Origin: Mycobacterium sp. 1100029.7 | GTDB taxonomy: Bacteria > Actinomycetota > Actinomycetes > Mycobacteriales > Mycobacteriaceae | Direction: 5' to 3' | NCBI RefSeq assembly: GCF_001665235.1 | Contig: NZ_LZSC01000010.1 | Coordinates: 1 to 39,559 of the forward strand | DNA: 39,559 bases | Part shown: positions 10,501 to 19,182 of the stretch, one piece after another | How positions within the stretch are numbered: position 1 is the first letter of the stretch | How the letters are laid out: every line of letters begins with the position of its first letter | Translations under genes and position numbers: made by a program | Notes under the pieces: generated by a model | The model's database searches: none | The model's input: only the letters and a program-made list of their open reading frames with translations | Told to the model about the DNA's origin: nothing

Positions 10501-13500
10501 CCGCAATTCGGATCGGCCGCTCGGCGTCCAGTTCGAAGCAGTGCTGGCGCTCGGTGTCGAGCTGTTGCTGCAGCCAGTCCTCGCTGTCGGGCGCGGCTCC
10601 GTCGAAGCTCTCGCGGCGGATCGGCAGGTCACCGGCCGGGTTCACCACTTGGTAGGGGATGCCGTCGATTTCGACGTAGCTGGTGCGCAGGATTTCGTGA
10701 CGGGCGACGACGTCGCCGATCGCGGCGATCAACGCCTCGATGTCCCACGGCCCGGTCAGCTTCGCGGCGAACGGAATGTTGTTGACCCAGCTCGGCCCGT
10801 CGATGCGGTAGGCGAACCAGCTGCGCAACTGCGAGGCCGACAGCGGTAATGGCTCGTCATGCGCTGTGGCGATCAGCTTGGGGCGTGCGGAGTCGAACGC
10901 CCCGGAACCCAGCTGGTCGATGCGCTCGGCCAGCAGTCCCACCGTGCCCAACTCGAAGACGTCTCGGATGCCAAGTTCCACAGCGCATTCGGCGCGGATC
11001 GCGGTGACCAGTTTGGTGGCCACCAGGGAGTGGCCGCCCAAGTCGAAGAAGGAGTCGTCGACACCCACCCGGTCGTGGCCGAGCAGCGTGGCAAACAGCG
11101 CGGCGACGCGGCGTTCGGTGGGTGTGGTCGGATCGCGGTATTCGGCGGCGGCGGCGATCTCGGGTTGCGGCAGCGCGGTCCGGTCGATCTTGCCGTGCGC
11201 GGTGATCGGGATCTCGTCGAGCACCACGTAGCCGGCCGGCGTCATGTAGTCCGGCAGCGCCGCGGCCACCCGGGCCCGAATGCGCTCCACTTCAACGGAT
11301 TCGGTGCCGCAGTCCGGTGCCGGGGTGACGTAGCCGACCAGGCTCTTGCCCAGCCGCGGCAGGTCGACGGCCAGCACGACCGCTTGTCCGACGCTGGGGT
11401 CGACGGAGATGGCGGCGCCGATTTCGCCGAGCTCGATGCGGAAGCCGCGAATCTTGACCTGCTCGTCGGCGCGGCCGACGAACTCGATGTCGCCGTCGGC
11501 GTTGCGGCGGGCCAGGTCGCCCGAGCGGTACATCCGCCCACCGGGGGTGAATGGATCGGCGACGAAGCGTTCCGACGTCAACGCGGGCCGGCGGTGATAT
11601 CCCTGCGCGACATGCGTTCCGGCGATGTAGATCTCACCGATCACCCCGACCGGCACCGGTTGCAGCGCGTCGTCGAGCAGATACACCTGGGTGTTGATCT
11701 TGGGCTTGCCGATCGGCACGATGCGGGTGCCCTGCGTCCCCTGCACCGGGTAACTGGTGCAGTTCACGACGGTCTCGGTCGGGCCGTAGAAGTTGTACAG
11801 CAGCGCATCGAAGGTGGCGTGGAACTTGTCGGCGATCTCCCCGGGCAGCGCTTCGCCGCCGATGGGGACCCGTCGCAGCGTGCGCCACTGGTTGACGCCG
11901 GGCAGCGACAAGAACAGGCCCAGCAACGACGGCACGAAGTGCATCGAGGTGATGCCCTCGCGGCTGAGCAGCTCGGTCAGGTAGCCGATGTCCCGCAATC
12001 CGTCGGGGCGCGGGATCACCAGTCGTGCGCCCATGATCAGCGTGCCGAAGATTTCACCCATCGACACGTCGAAGCTGGGCGATGCGACCTGCAACAGCGA
12101 CTCCGTTGCGTCGATCTCGTATTCGTCACCGAACCAGACGAAGTACTCGGCGATCGGGGCGTGCGGCACCGGGACGCCCTTGGGCAGGCCGGTGGAACCC
12201 GAGGTGTAGATCAGGTAGGCCGTGTTGTGTGGGCTCAACGGGCGGATCAGTTCCGGCGCGCTGACCGGATACTCCGACAGGCCGCTAACCGGTTCGCGCA
12301 GCACGAGTTTGGCGCCCGCATCGCTGAGGATGAACGAGATGCGGTCCTGCGGGTAGGTGGGATCCACCGGCATGTACACCGCACCGGCTTTGAGGATGCC
12401 CAGCGCCGTGATCACCAGCTCCGGCGACTTGTCCAGCAGTAGCGCGACCCGGTCCTCGGTGCCCACGCCCTGTTCGACCAGCCAGTGCGCCACCCGGTTC
12501 GACTCCTCGTCGATCTCGCGGTAGCTGTAGTTGCGGCCCTCGTAACCGACGGCGATCGCCTCCGGCGCCGATGCCGCGCGCCGGCTGACCAGCTCCGGCA
12601 AGGTGGCGGCCGGGGTGACGAACCGTTCACCCGTCGACATCCGGCGCAGCCACTCGGCGTCGTCGGCGCTCATCAGCGCGCACGACGCGATCGCGGCGTC
12701 GGGGTTGCTCAGCGCGTTGTCCAGCAGCACGACGTAATGACGCAGCAGCTGTTCCACCAGCGGTCGGTCCAGCACCTCGACCAGATACTCGGCCTCGATC
12801 AGGCCGCCGCTGAAGGACCGCCCCAGCTCGACCATGAAACTCAGTGGCAGCTGGTTGAAGTGACCGCGCAACTCGGCGCGCTCGCAGCGCACGCCCGGCG
12901 GGCAGAAGCCGTCGCCGTCCCCGTCGCGTTGTCCGAAGCTCACCCTCGTCATCCGGTCCGCGCCGTGGCGCCGGTCGGGATTGGATTCGCGCACCAGCCA
13001 ATCCAGGTCGGCGCGCGAATGCGCGAAGGCGCCCACGGCACTGTCACGGGTTTGGGTCAGAAGTTCCCGGAACGTCTGGCGGGACTGCGGCTGCAGCCGA
13101 ATCACCACGGTGTTGCCGTAATAACCGATCGCGTCCTCGGTGCCGACGCCACGATTGAGCACCGGTACGGCCACCAGGAAATCACTGGATTGCGTGTACC
13201 GCTGCACCAGTGCGCCGAAGGCGGCCATCAACACCATGTAGGGGGTGGCACCGGTTTCCCTGGCCAGTGCGGCCGCCCGGTCGACCAGGTCCGCCGGTAG
13301 CCGCTCCGTCGCACGCTGGGCACGCCAGGTGCTGGGCACCACTGATCCGTTGGGTCCCGGGAGTTCCAGTGGCTCCGGCAGATTCGAGATCAGCGGCCGC
13401 CAGTAGTCGGCGTCCTCCTCGTGACTGGGCGAGTCGGCGAAAGCCGGCTCAGGGGCCACCACCGCGGGCACCGGCGCGGCGGCAAACCCGTCGGCGTCGG

Positions 13501-14089
13501 TGTAGGCCCGGGTCAGGTCGGCGAAGAACGGCGCCCACGATCCGTCATCCCAGGCGATGTGGTGCGCGGTGATCAGCACCATCGACTCGTCGGCGGACTG
13601 GCGCGCCACGGTGACCCGCAGCGGCGAATCCTTGGCCAGATCGAAGGGCCGGCCGAAGTCCCGCTGCGCCAGCACATCCAGCCGCAGCCGCCGGGACTGA
13701 TCGCTCAAACCCGACAGATCGTGTTCGGCCCATTCCGGTCGCAGCTCCTCGCGGATCACCGGATACGGATAACCGTCGCCGTCGGTCTCGTACGTCGTGC
13801 GCAGCACAGCGTGACGCGTGGCGACCGCATCGACGGCACCGTGCAGCCGCTCGATGTCGACGCTGCCGGTGAGGCGATAGGAGACGCAGATGTTGAGCAG
13901 CGCACTGTCGGGGTCGACGGATTGCACGAACCACATCCGGTGCTGACCGCCCGACATGCGGGGCTCGTCATCGGTCGCTACCGCACCGTCGGCCGCGGGA
14001 CGGGCGAGTCCACGTTCAGCGATCTTGCGGCGCAACAATTCCAGGCGCTGGTCGTCGAGCCGTGCGCCGGCACCGGAGGTTTCAGTCAC
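7523..14089 (-). CDS. mbtE: Mycobactin NRPS MbtE, bimodular C-A-PCP-C-A-PCP
   Basis: This 2188-residue NRPS holds two full modules. Module 1: condensation ([10 protein letters not shown] near 175), adenylation ([12 protein letters not shown] near 630, [10 protein letters not shown] near 671, NFYGPTE near 763, Lys in HGKIDR near 964) and carrier ([10 protein letters not shown] near 1018). Module 2: condensation (HHIASDHWS near 1211), adenylation ([13 protein letters not shown] near 1706, TFLEGGMEM near 1752, NNIGSTET near 1850, Lys in SGKLNR near 2050) and carrier (GGDSILSV near 2101). Module 1 has the family Asp of the substrate pocket and should activate the internal lysine. Module 2 has lost that Asp, and its substrate is unknown. 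From memory M. tuberculosis MbtE is about 1680 residues, so this is about one adenylation domain longer. The start is GTG 14089, overlapping the mbtD stop (GTGA). Confidence 0.93.
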   Translation of the reverse strand: MTETSGAGARLDDQRLELLRRKIAERGLARPAADGAVATDDEPRMSGGQHRMWFVQSVDPDSALLNICVSYRLTGSVDIERLHGAVDAVATRHAVLRTTYETDGDGYPYPVIREELRPEWAEHDLSGLSDQSRRLRLDVLAQRDFGRPFDLAKDSPLRVTVARQSADESMVLITAHHIAWDDGSWAPFFADLTRAYTDADGFAAAPVPAVVAPEPAFADSPSHEEDADYWRPLISNLPEPLELPGPNGSVVPSTWRAQRATERLPADLVDRAAALARETGATPYMVLMAAFGALVQRYTQSSDFLVAVPVLNRGVGTEDAIGYYGNTVVIRLQPQSRQTFRELLTQTRDSAVGAFAHSRADLDWLVRESNPDRRHGADRMTRVSFGQRDGDGDGFCPPGVRCERAELRGHFNQLPLSFMVELGRSFSGGLIEAEYLVEVLDRPLVEQLLRHYVVLLDNALSNPDAAIASCALMSADDAEWLRRMSTGERFVTPAATLPELVSRRAASAPEAIAVGYEGRNYSYREIDEESNRVAHWLVEQGVGTEDRVALLLDKSPELVITALGILKAGAVYMPVDPTYPQDRISFILSDAGAKLVLREPVSGLSEYPVSAPELIRPLSPHNTAYLIYTSGSTGLPKGVPVPHAPIAEYFVWFGDEYEIDATESLLQVASPSFDVSMGEIFGTLIMGARLVIPRPDGLRDIGYLTELLSREGITSMHFVPSLLGLFLSLPGVNQWRTLRRVPIGGEALPGEIADKFHATFDALLYNFYGPTETVVNCTSYPVQGTQGTRIVPIGKPKINTQVYLLDDALQPVPVGVIGEIYIAGTHVAQGYHRRPALTSERFVADPFTPGGRMYRSGDLARRNADGDIEFVGRADEQVKIRGFRIELGEIGAAISVDPSVGQAVVLAVDLPRLGKSLVGYVTPAPDCGTESVEVERIRARVAAALPDYMTPAGYVVLDEIPITAHGKIDRTALPQPEIAAAAEYRDPTTPTERRVAALFATLLGHDRVGVDDSFFDLGGHSLVATKLVTAIRAECAVELGIRDVFELGTVGLLAERIDQLGSGAFDSARPKLIATAHDEPLPLSASQLRSWFAYRIDGPSWVNNIPFAAKLTGPWDIEALIAAIGDVVARHEILRTSYVEIDGIPYQVVNPAGDLPIRRESFDGAAPDSEDWLQQQLDTERQHCFELDAERPIRIAVLRNGDGEHVMSFVVHHIASDHWSAGVLFSDVLTAYRARRSGEAPAWAPLRVQYADYAAWQGAFLGDSSGQESTVAGEQREYWTRQLAGMPEDTGLRPDFPRQPVPSGAGESVDFRIDAATRGKLAELCRELGITEFMLLQTAVAVVLHKAGSGVDIPLGTPVAGRTEAELDQLIGFFVNILVLRNDLAGNPTLREALARTRETALAAYAHQDLPFDRVVDSVSPVRSLSRNPLFQVVVHVRDHLPATRVIDSGTDGQDTVCTSLDPIFDMAHADLSVNFLGADGADGAGYNCNVIFRTELYSRSTIERLAGWLARIITEFANDVDQRLRDVQVIDADEQQRILQDWSRGAEAPQDRPRTIPEVLAPSRNWGSDRIAVRCGDEQIDYPALHRRSDNLAALLAEHGVTPGSLVGLSTRRGIDMVVALVAIMKAGGGYFPIDPGYPLARKQFMLDDVVPPVLLATADAVASTPEVPGVTVLSLDDPQLRASIENGDAVLDLPAPHPDDPMYLVFTSGSTGKPKGAVGTHRSMSARLDWQLRHYPPCANDIRLAQASITFLEGGMEMLAGLAAGATMILADDDEHRDAEALAALMHRYSVAQVTAVPSLVSALVDTRPEVVGALSRLVCGGEPVSTSLLERLVAACTDNADIELLNNIGSTETSGAVSRGRLGLPSPLVGKPVPGAQAYLLDDGLRPVPVGVVGELYYAGDQLARGYWKRPSLTATRFIANPFAAEPGSRLYRSGDLARWTEDGRLEFAGRADHQVQVRGFRVELAEVEAALAAADGVAAAAARTWEVHGGVSLAGYVVPQRPITDDADKAAFAGSVRAAIATTLPGYMMPSSLTVLAAMPKTDSGKLNRPGLPKPAVSTRGQIEPSRTDTERALATVFAELLSTPEVGRFDDFFALGGDSILSVQLAARARSAGLAVSPRLIFEHPTVQQLAAAVDALGEAGFDAAPAEEPADTRFEPMAASGLSADDLAAVTQLWSSSRDGTS

Positions 14090-17000
14090 GCTGGGAGTCC
14101 AACCTTTCTAGCTTCGCGAGCGGCGCCCGTGGCGTCGCTGGTTGAGTCGGAGCCCAACGCATCGACCAATTCGTGGACGGTGATACCGCCGAGCATGCGC
14201 GCCACCGGAACCGAACTTCCTACCGTCCGGCGCAGCCGTTTGCGTAGATCGAGCGCGAGCAACGAGTCCACGCCGAGGTCGATCAGGGACGCACTCGGGT
14301 CGATCGATGAGGAGTCACCCAGGTGCAGCGTCGCGGCCAGCTCGGTGCGCACCACGTCGTCAAGCGGCTTGGCCGCGGCGCCGGCATCCGCTGCGGACCC
14401 ATCGCTCTCGGCGGGGGCACTGAACGGCATTGGCATTCCCTGGCTTTCGAAGAAGACCGCGAGCCGGTCGAAGTCCGCGTCGAAGATCAGGGGATCACCG
14501 TCGTAACGGTACAGGCTGGCCTCGATCGCCGATTCCGGGTCCATCGCGATCAGGCCGGACCGCTCGGTGCGGGTGATCTCGTTGGCGGCCACCACCCCGG
14601 CGGCCTGCCACAGCCCCCACCGAACCGCCGTGCAGTCGCGCCCGTTGGCCCGCAACTGGGCGGCCAGTACGTCGAGCATCCGGTTGGACGCCGCATACGC
14701 CGCGTGGTTGTAGCCACCCCACACGCCGAATACCGACGAGCAGGCCAGAATTCGGCAGTCGGGCCGGGCCGGCCACACCTGCGCCAGCAACGTCAGCCCG
14801 CGAATCTTCGCCGCAGCCACTTCCGCGACATCGGTGCCGGTGAGGTCGGCGCGCGCGACGGCCTTGGCGATTCCGGCGGTGTGGATCAGCAATGACGCGC
14901 CAGAGCCCGCGTATTCGGCGGCGACAGCGGCCAACGCGGCGCGGTCGGTGATGTCGCACCGCGGCGCTTGCACCACCGCGTCGGAGTTGTCCGCGAGCCG
15001 CGCCAAGGAATCCGGGTCAACACCGTTGCGGCTCAACAGCGTAACCGTGCGCGCTCCATGCTCGACGCAATACCGCGCGTACTGCAGGCCGATGGCGCCG
15101 CTGCCGCCGGTGATCACCACGTGGTCCAGCACGGCGCCGTCCAGGGGACGGCTGATCGCCGAGTCGCGGCAGTCCCGGAAGGTGCGGACGTAGCGCTGGG
15201 GCGATTCGGTTCCGCGCAGGGCTATTTCAGCGCCGTCGCCGAGTAGGGCGTCGACGACCGCGAGCGCGGTCGAGGCGTCGATATCGCGGCCGGGCAGATC
15301 CAGATGGCCGAAGGCCTGGTCGGGGAATTCGAAGCCGACGCTGCGATGCATCGCGGCCAGCGCGGCCTGCGCCGGCGAGACCGCCGAGGCGGCCGGGCCG
15401 ACCTGTTCGGCGCCGGCGGTCAGCAACCACACGGCCCGGCACCGCGCGCCGATCACGGCGGCGTAGTCGGGCAATCCGGCGTCCGGCCGTTCGGCGATCT
15501 GGTCGATCGCCGCCTCGGCATCGAGGTGGTCGAGCTCGGGGGCGATCACCACGACCACCTCCGCCTCACCCAGCGGCACCGCTTGGCAGCCGCCGTGGCT
15601 GGCGACGGCGTCGATCAGCTGTCGGGTCAACGCCCCCGCCGAGGCCTCGCCGAAAAACCCGATGCCGCAGCCTGTCACGGCCGCGGCGGCCGCCGGGCTC
15701 ACCTGCTGCCAGTCCTCGACGGCCGCAGTGAGGATCGGAGCGGCCACCGTGTCGGTCAGCGGTTCCGGTGTCGCCCACAGATGCACGGCCCGCATCGGTG
15801 CGTTGGGAAATTTGCGCAACGCCGGTTGCAGACCGCCCGGGATGGCGTCGGCCCACGGGGCGGCGGGGTGCGCCGCCGCGATGGCGGCGATGCTTGCCGA
15901 CAGTGAGTCGATGATGGACCTGTCGCGGTGTCCCGACCCCACGATGACGGCCGTTTCCTCGTCGACCATGTCCGAGAGCGGATACAGCAGCGACGGGTGC
16001 GCGGACAGCTCCACGAATGTGTCGATCCCGGCCTTCTGCGCGAATCGCACCGCCCGGTCGAATCGCACTGTGCCGCAGAGGTTGTCATACCAGTACTCGG
16101 AGAAGTCGACGTCGCTGTCCACTTCGGCGCCGAAGGTGGAACCGACGAACCGGGCGTCGCCGCGGCAAAAGGACGAGTCGGGGATCAGCTCGATCAGCGG
16201 CGTACGCAGCGGGCGTAGCGCACTGGTATGCCCCGGATAGTCCACGGCGAGTTGATGGTTGAAGATGCCCCGGCGCGCCGCCAATTGCACCACCGCGGCC
16301 ACGGCGTCGTGGTCACCGGAGATCACCGTCGCCGACGGCCCGTTGACCGCCGACACTTCCAGCCACCCCGGCGCGTCGGCGAGCAGGGACTCCGCCTCGT
16401 CGACACCGACGCCCAGTACCGCCATCGCGTATTTGCCCGTCAGCCGGTCGACGACGGTGGCGCGGGCGCCCACCAACCGGACCGCGTCGGCCAGCGTGAT
16501 GGTCGCGGCCACATACGCCGCCGCGACCTCGCCCAAACTGTGGCCGATGGTGATCTCCGGGACCACCCCGTAGTCCCGCCACGCCGCGGCCAGGCTGACC
16601 GCATGGGTGAACTGCGCCCCCTGAATTTCGGTGCGCGACCAGTTCTGCTCGTGGTCTCCCACCAAATACGGTAGCGGCGAGGGCAATTGAGCGGCGACGA
16701 ACGCCTGACCGCATTCGTCCACGCTCTTGCGGTAAGCGGGCAGTTGCCGATAGGCGTCGGCGCCCATGCCCTGCCACTGATTGCCTTGGCCGGGAGACAC
16801 GAACGCGATGCGAGGTGCCGAGCTTTTGGACGACCGGCTGATCAGGGGGTGCTCGTCGTCGAGGGCGAGCGCAGTCAACGCGTCGACGAGTTCGGCGCGG
16901 TCCGCCGCCCGCACCACCGCACGGTGCCGTCGCACCCGCCGCAGACGCAACAGGCTCGACGCCACCGCAGTCACCACCTCCGGTGCGTCGATCGCGTCGC

Positions 17001-17106
17001 GGTTGAGGTACTCCACGATGGCCGCGGCGTCTTTATGGACCAGCCATTTGTCGTGCGCGGTCAGCAGCACCGGGACGCGACCATCGGGAAATGCGTGATC
17101 GGCCAC
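14086..17106 (-). CDS. mbtD: Mycobactin polyketide synthase MbtD, AT-KR-ACP
   Basis: This 1006-residue protein is about the length of M. tuberculosis MbtD (1004). Domains in order: acyltransferase (SPGQGNQWQGMG near 105, active serine in GHSLGEVAAA near 190), ketoreductase (VVITGGSGAIGLQYAR near 665, Tyr in NHAAYAASNRML near 803) and acyl carrier (serine in LGVDSLLALDLR near 947). There is no ketosynthase; that is supplied by MbtC next door, so together they act as one split type I PKS module that makes the beta-hydroxyacyl unit between the two lysines. I chose GTG 17106, which overlaps the mbtC TAG by one base and gives the expected length, over the longer frame to 17247 that runs back into mbtC. 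Confidence 0.94.
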   Translation of the reverse strand: MADHAFPDGRVPVLLTAHDKWLVHKDAAAIVEYLNRDAIDAPEVVTAVASSLLRLRRVRRHRAVVRAADRAELVDALTALALDDEHPLISRSSKSSAPRIAFVSPGQGNQWQGMGADAYRQLPAYRKSVDECGQAFVAAQLPSPLPYLVGDHEQNWSRTEIQGAQFTHAVSLAAAWRDYGVVPEITIGHSLGEVAAAYVAATITLADAVRLVGARATVVDRLTGKYAMAVLGVGVDEAESLLADAPGWLEVSAVNGPSATVISGDHDAVAAVVQLAARRGIFNHQLAVDYPGHTSALRPLRTPLIELIPDSSFCRGDARFVGSTFGAEVDSDVDFSEYWYDNLCGTVRFDRAVRFAQKAGIDTFVELSAHPSLLYPLSDMVDEETAVIVGSGHRDRSIIDSLSASIAAIAAAHPAAPWADAIPGGLQPALRKFPNAPMRAVHLWATPEPLTDTVAAPILTAAVEDWQQVSPAAAAAVTGCGIGFFGEASAGALTRQLIDAVASHGGCQAVPLGEAEVVVVIAPELDHLDAEAAIDQIAERPDAGLPDYAAVIGARCRAVWLLTAGAEQVGPAASAVSPAQAALAAMHRSVGFEFPDQAFGHLDLPGRDIDASTALAVVDALLGDGAEIALRGTESPQRYVRTFRDCRDSAISRPLDGAVLDHVVITGGSGAIGLQYARYCVEHGARTVTLLSRNGVDPDSLARLADNSDAVVQAPRCDITDRAALAAVAAEYAGSGASLLIHTAGIAKAVARADLTGTDVAEVAAAKIRGLTLLAQVWPARPDCRILACSSVFGVWGGYNHAAYAASNRMLDVLAAQLRANGRDCTAVRWGLWQAAGVVAANEITRTERSGLIAMDPESAIEASLYRYDGDPLIFDADFDRLAVFFESQGMPMPFSAPAESDGSAADAGAAAKPLDDVVRTELAATLHLGDSSSIDPSASLIDLGVDSLLALDLRKRLRRTVGSSVPVARMLGGITVHELVDALGSDSTSDATGAAREARKVGLPA

Positions 17107-18425
17107 TATGCGACCTCTGGCACGGAGACGATCAGATGCGCGTTGGTGCCGGCGATTCCGAACGCCGAGGCTACCGCGGTGCGCTCCCCCGCGACGGCCG
17201 GCCACGGCGTCAACGTCTGCACTAGGCGCAAACCTTGGCTTTCCCAATCGATTTCGGGACTTGCTTCGGCGGCGTGCAGCGTCGGCGGGATGGCGCCGTG
17301 TTCGGCCGAGACGAGGACCTTGGCCAAGCCCAGCGCGCCGGCGGCGGCCAGGGAGTGGCCCACATTGGATTTCACCGAACCCAGAAAGGCACCGGCGCGG
17401 GGTTCGGTGTCACCGTACGTCTGCGCCAGGGACCGCAGCTCGGTGCGGTCACCCAATCGGGTGCCGGTGCCGTGCCCTTCGATCATGCCCACTTCCTCGG
17501 GCTTGATGCCGGCCTGGCTGATGGCCCGGCGGAACAGCCGGACCTGGGCGTCCTCGCTGGGCGCGGACAGACCGGCGCTGCGCCCATCCTGGTTGACCGC
17601 GGTGGCGCGGACCTCGGCGAGGATCTGCCGGCCGGCCCGCAACGCTGCGGATTTACGTTGCAGCACAAACATTGCCGATCCCTCGGCCCACACGGTGCCG
17701 CTGGCCTGCGCGCTGTACGGACGGCAGTACCCGTCGTCGGAAAGTGCGTGTTGTTTGGAGAACTCGACGAAGAATCCGGGCGAGCCCAGCACGTTGACGC
17801 CACCGGCCAGTGCCAGGTCGCAATCGCCGTCCTTCAGGGCACGCACGGCCACGTGAAAGGCCACCAGTGCCGATGCGCACGAGGAGTCCAGGGTCAGCGC
17901 GGGACCGGTCAGCCCCAAGGTGTACGCGACCCGGCCCGAGATCACGCTCAGCGCGGTTCCGGCGAGCAGATGACCGCTGTGCCGGGAGAATTCGGCCATC
18001 TCCGGCCCGTAGCCGGTCATCGACGCACCGACGAAGCAACCCGCGTCGTGGCCGGCAAGATCGTCCGGATTGATGCCACTGTTTTCCAGCGCACGCCAGG
18101 ACACGCGCAGCGTCACCCGTTGCTGCGGATCCATTGCGATGGCCTCGCGGGGTGAGATGCCGAAGAATTCCGGGTCGAATGTGGCTGCACCGTCGAGGAA
18201 TCCACCGCGATTGTGGATCTGCTTGAAACCACTGCGGCGCGATCCGGCGAGCAACTCGGCGACCGACCAACCGCGGTCGGCCGGAAACGGACCCAGCGCT
18301 TCGCGGCCGTGCGCCAGCAGGTCCCAGTAGCTGTCGGCGGTGTCGATGCCGCCCGGCGCCTCGACGGCCATCCCGACGATGACCACCGGGTCGACGTCCC
18401 GGGTGCCAGATTCGTTGTCAGGCAT
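17106..18425 (-). CDS. mbtC: Mycobactin beta-ketoacyl synthase MbtC
   Basis: This 439-residue free-standing ketosynthase is close to M. tuberculosis MbtC (444). The catalytic triad is intact: Cys in LDSSCASALVAF near residue 181, His in EGHGTGTRLGDRTE near 317, and His in SVKSNVGHSLAAAG near 355. The N-terminal VVIVGMAVEAPGG is also typical of type I KS domains. It condenses the extender unit loaded on the MbtD carrier, and MbtD then reduces the ketone. ATG 18425 overlaps the end of the thioesterase gene by eight bases, so translation is coupled. Confidence 0.95.
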   Translation of the reverse strand: MPDNESGTRDVDPVVIVGMAVEAPGGIDTADSYWDLLAHGREALGPFPADRGWSVAELLAGSRRSGFKQIHNRGGFLDGAATFDPEFFGISPREAIAMDPQQRVTLRVSWRALENSGINPDDLAGHDAGCFVGASMTGYGPEMAEFSRHSGHLLAGTALSVISGRVAYTLGLTGPALTLDSSCASALVAFHVAVRALKDGDCDLALAGGVNVLGSPGFFVEFSKQHALSDDGYCRPYSAQASGTVWAEGSAMFVLQRKSAALRAGRQILAEVRATAVNQDGRSAGLSAPSEDAQVRLFRRAISQAGIKPEEVGMIEGHGTGTRLGDRTELRSLAQTYGDTEPRAGAFLGSVKSNVGHSLAAAGALGLAKVLVSAEHGAIPPTLHAAEASPEIDWESQGLRLVQTLTPWPAVAGERTAVASAFGIAGTNAHLIVSVPEVA

Positions 18426-19182
18426 CGGCGTTCACCTGGCCGGCGATCGCGTCGACATGGTCATAGACATAAAAGTGCCCGCCGTCGTACAGCGACAGCT
18501 CGAAGGATCCGGCGGTGTGTCGTTCCCACCGTCGCAGCACATCGATTTCGATGCGGTGGTCGTCGCGACCGCCGAGGACATGAATGTCGGTGCCTATCCG
18601 GATGTCCGGACTGGGGTGGTAGCGATTGAACGCCTGGTAGTCGGCGCGCATGGCGGTGGTGAGCAGCTCGGAAAACTCCTCGTCGGCCAGCAGTTCGGGA
18701 TCGGTGCCTCCCAAGTCGGCGATGTCGGCGAGCACTCCGTCGTCACTGGTCGGCAACTCCGGCATGTCGGCAACCACACACGGCGGCGGACCCGCGGATG
18801 CCCACAACTTCTGCACGGCGACGCCGTGTTCTTCGGCGACGCGGGCGAATTCGAATGCGACGACGGCACCCATGCTGTGGCCGAAGAGCCGCAGCGGAGC
18901 GACGCTGCGCCACGGGCCCGCCTCGAAGAGCCCGACGGCCAGGTCGTGCACGGTTTCATGGGCGGGTTCGGCAAGCCGATCCGCCCGCTGCGGATACTGC
19001 ACGATGTAGGTGTCACTGCCGGCGGCCAGGGCGGCCGCCAGCACCCGGTAGCCGGCAGCAGCGGCACCGGCATGCGGGAACACGACGGTCGCGCCGGCCG
19101 ACGGCTTGTCGGCGCGTCCCGGAACTCGTTTGATCCAGGACGGAAACGTCGAGGGCATGCTGATCAGGTCGCGGAATGTCAT
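18418..19182 (-). CDS. mbtT: Stand-alone type II thioesterase of the mbt operon
   Basis: This 254-residue alpha/beta hydrolase belongs to the GrsT-like type II thioesterases. The nucleophile serine lies in LRLFGHSMGAVVAFE near 102 and the catalytic His in DGGHFYVY near 235; VFPHAGAAAAGY near the N-terminus is the typical first strand and oxyanion loop. Such enzymes clear mis-primed or stalled acyl groups from carrier domains. In M. tuberculosis I recall the equivalent sequence fused to the end of MbtB, while other mycobacteria keep it separate under the name mbtT. ATG 19182 forms ATGA with the mbtB stop; the longer frame to 19383 is an extension into mbtB. Confidence 0.9.
   Translation of the reverse strand: MTFRDLISMPSTFPSWIKRVPGRADKPSAGATVVFPHAGAAAAGYRVLAAALAAGSDTYIVQYPQRADRLAEPAHETVHDLAVGLFEAGPWRSVAPLRLFGHSMGAVVAFEFARVAEEHGVAVQKLWASAGPPPCVVADMPELPTSDDGVLADIADLGGTDPELLADEEFSELLTTAMRADYQAFNRYHPSPDIRIGTDIHVLGGRDDHRIEIDVLRRWERHTAGSFELSLYDGGHFYVYDHVDAIAGQVNADA

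Noticed and set aside
1828..12442. Plus-strand open frames of 400-700 codons opposite the mbt genes
   Set aside because: Composition is rich in His, Arg, Gln and Gly as expected for antisense of GC-rich genes, and the minus-strand frames have full NRPS motifs.
17106..19182. MbtC/MbtD split as a possible frameshifted PKS
   Set aside because: Both genes are separate in M. tuberculosis with matching lengths, and the TAGTG junction is a normal coupled start.
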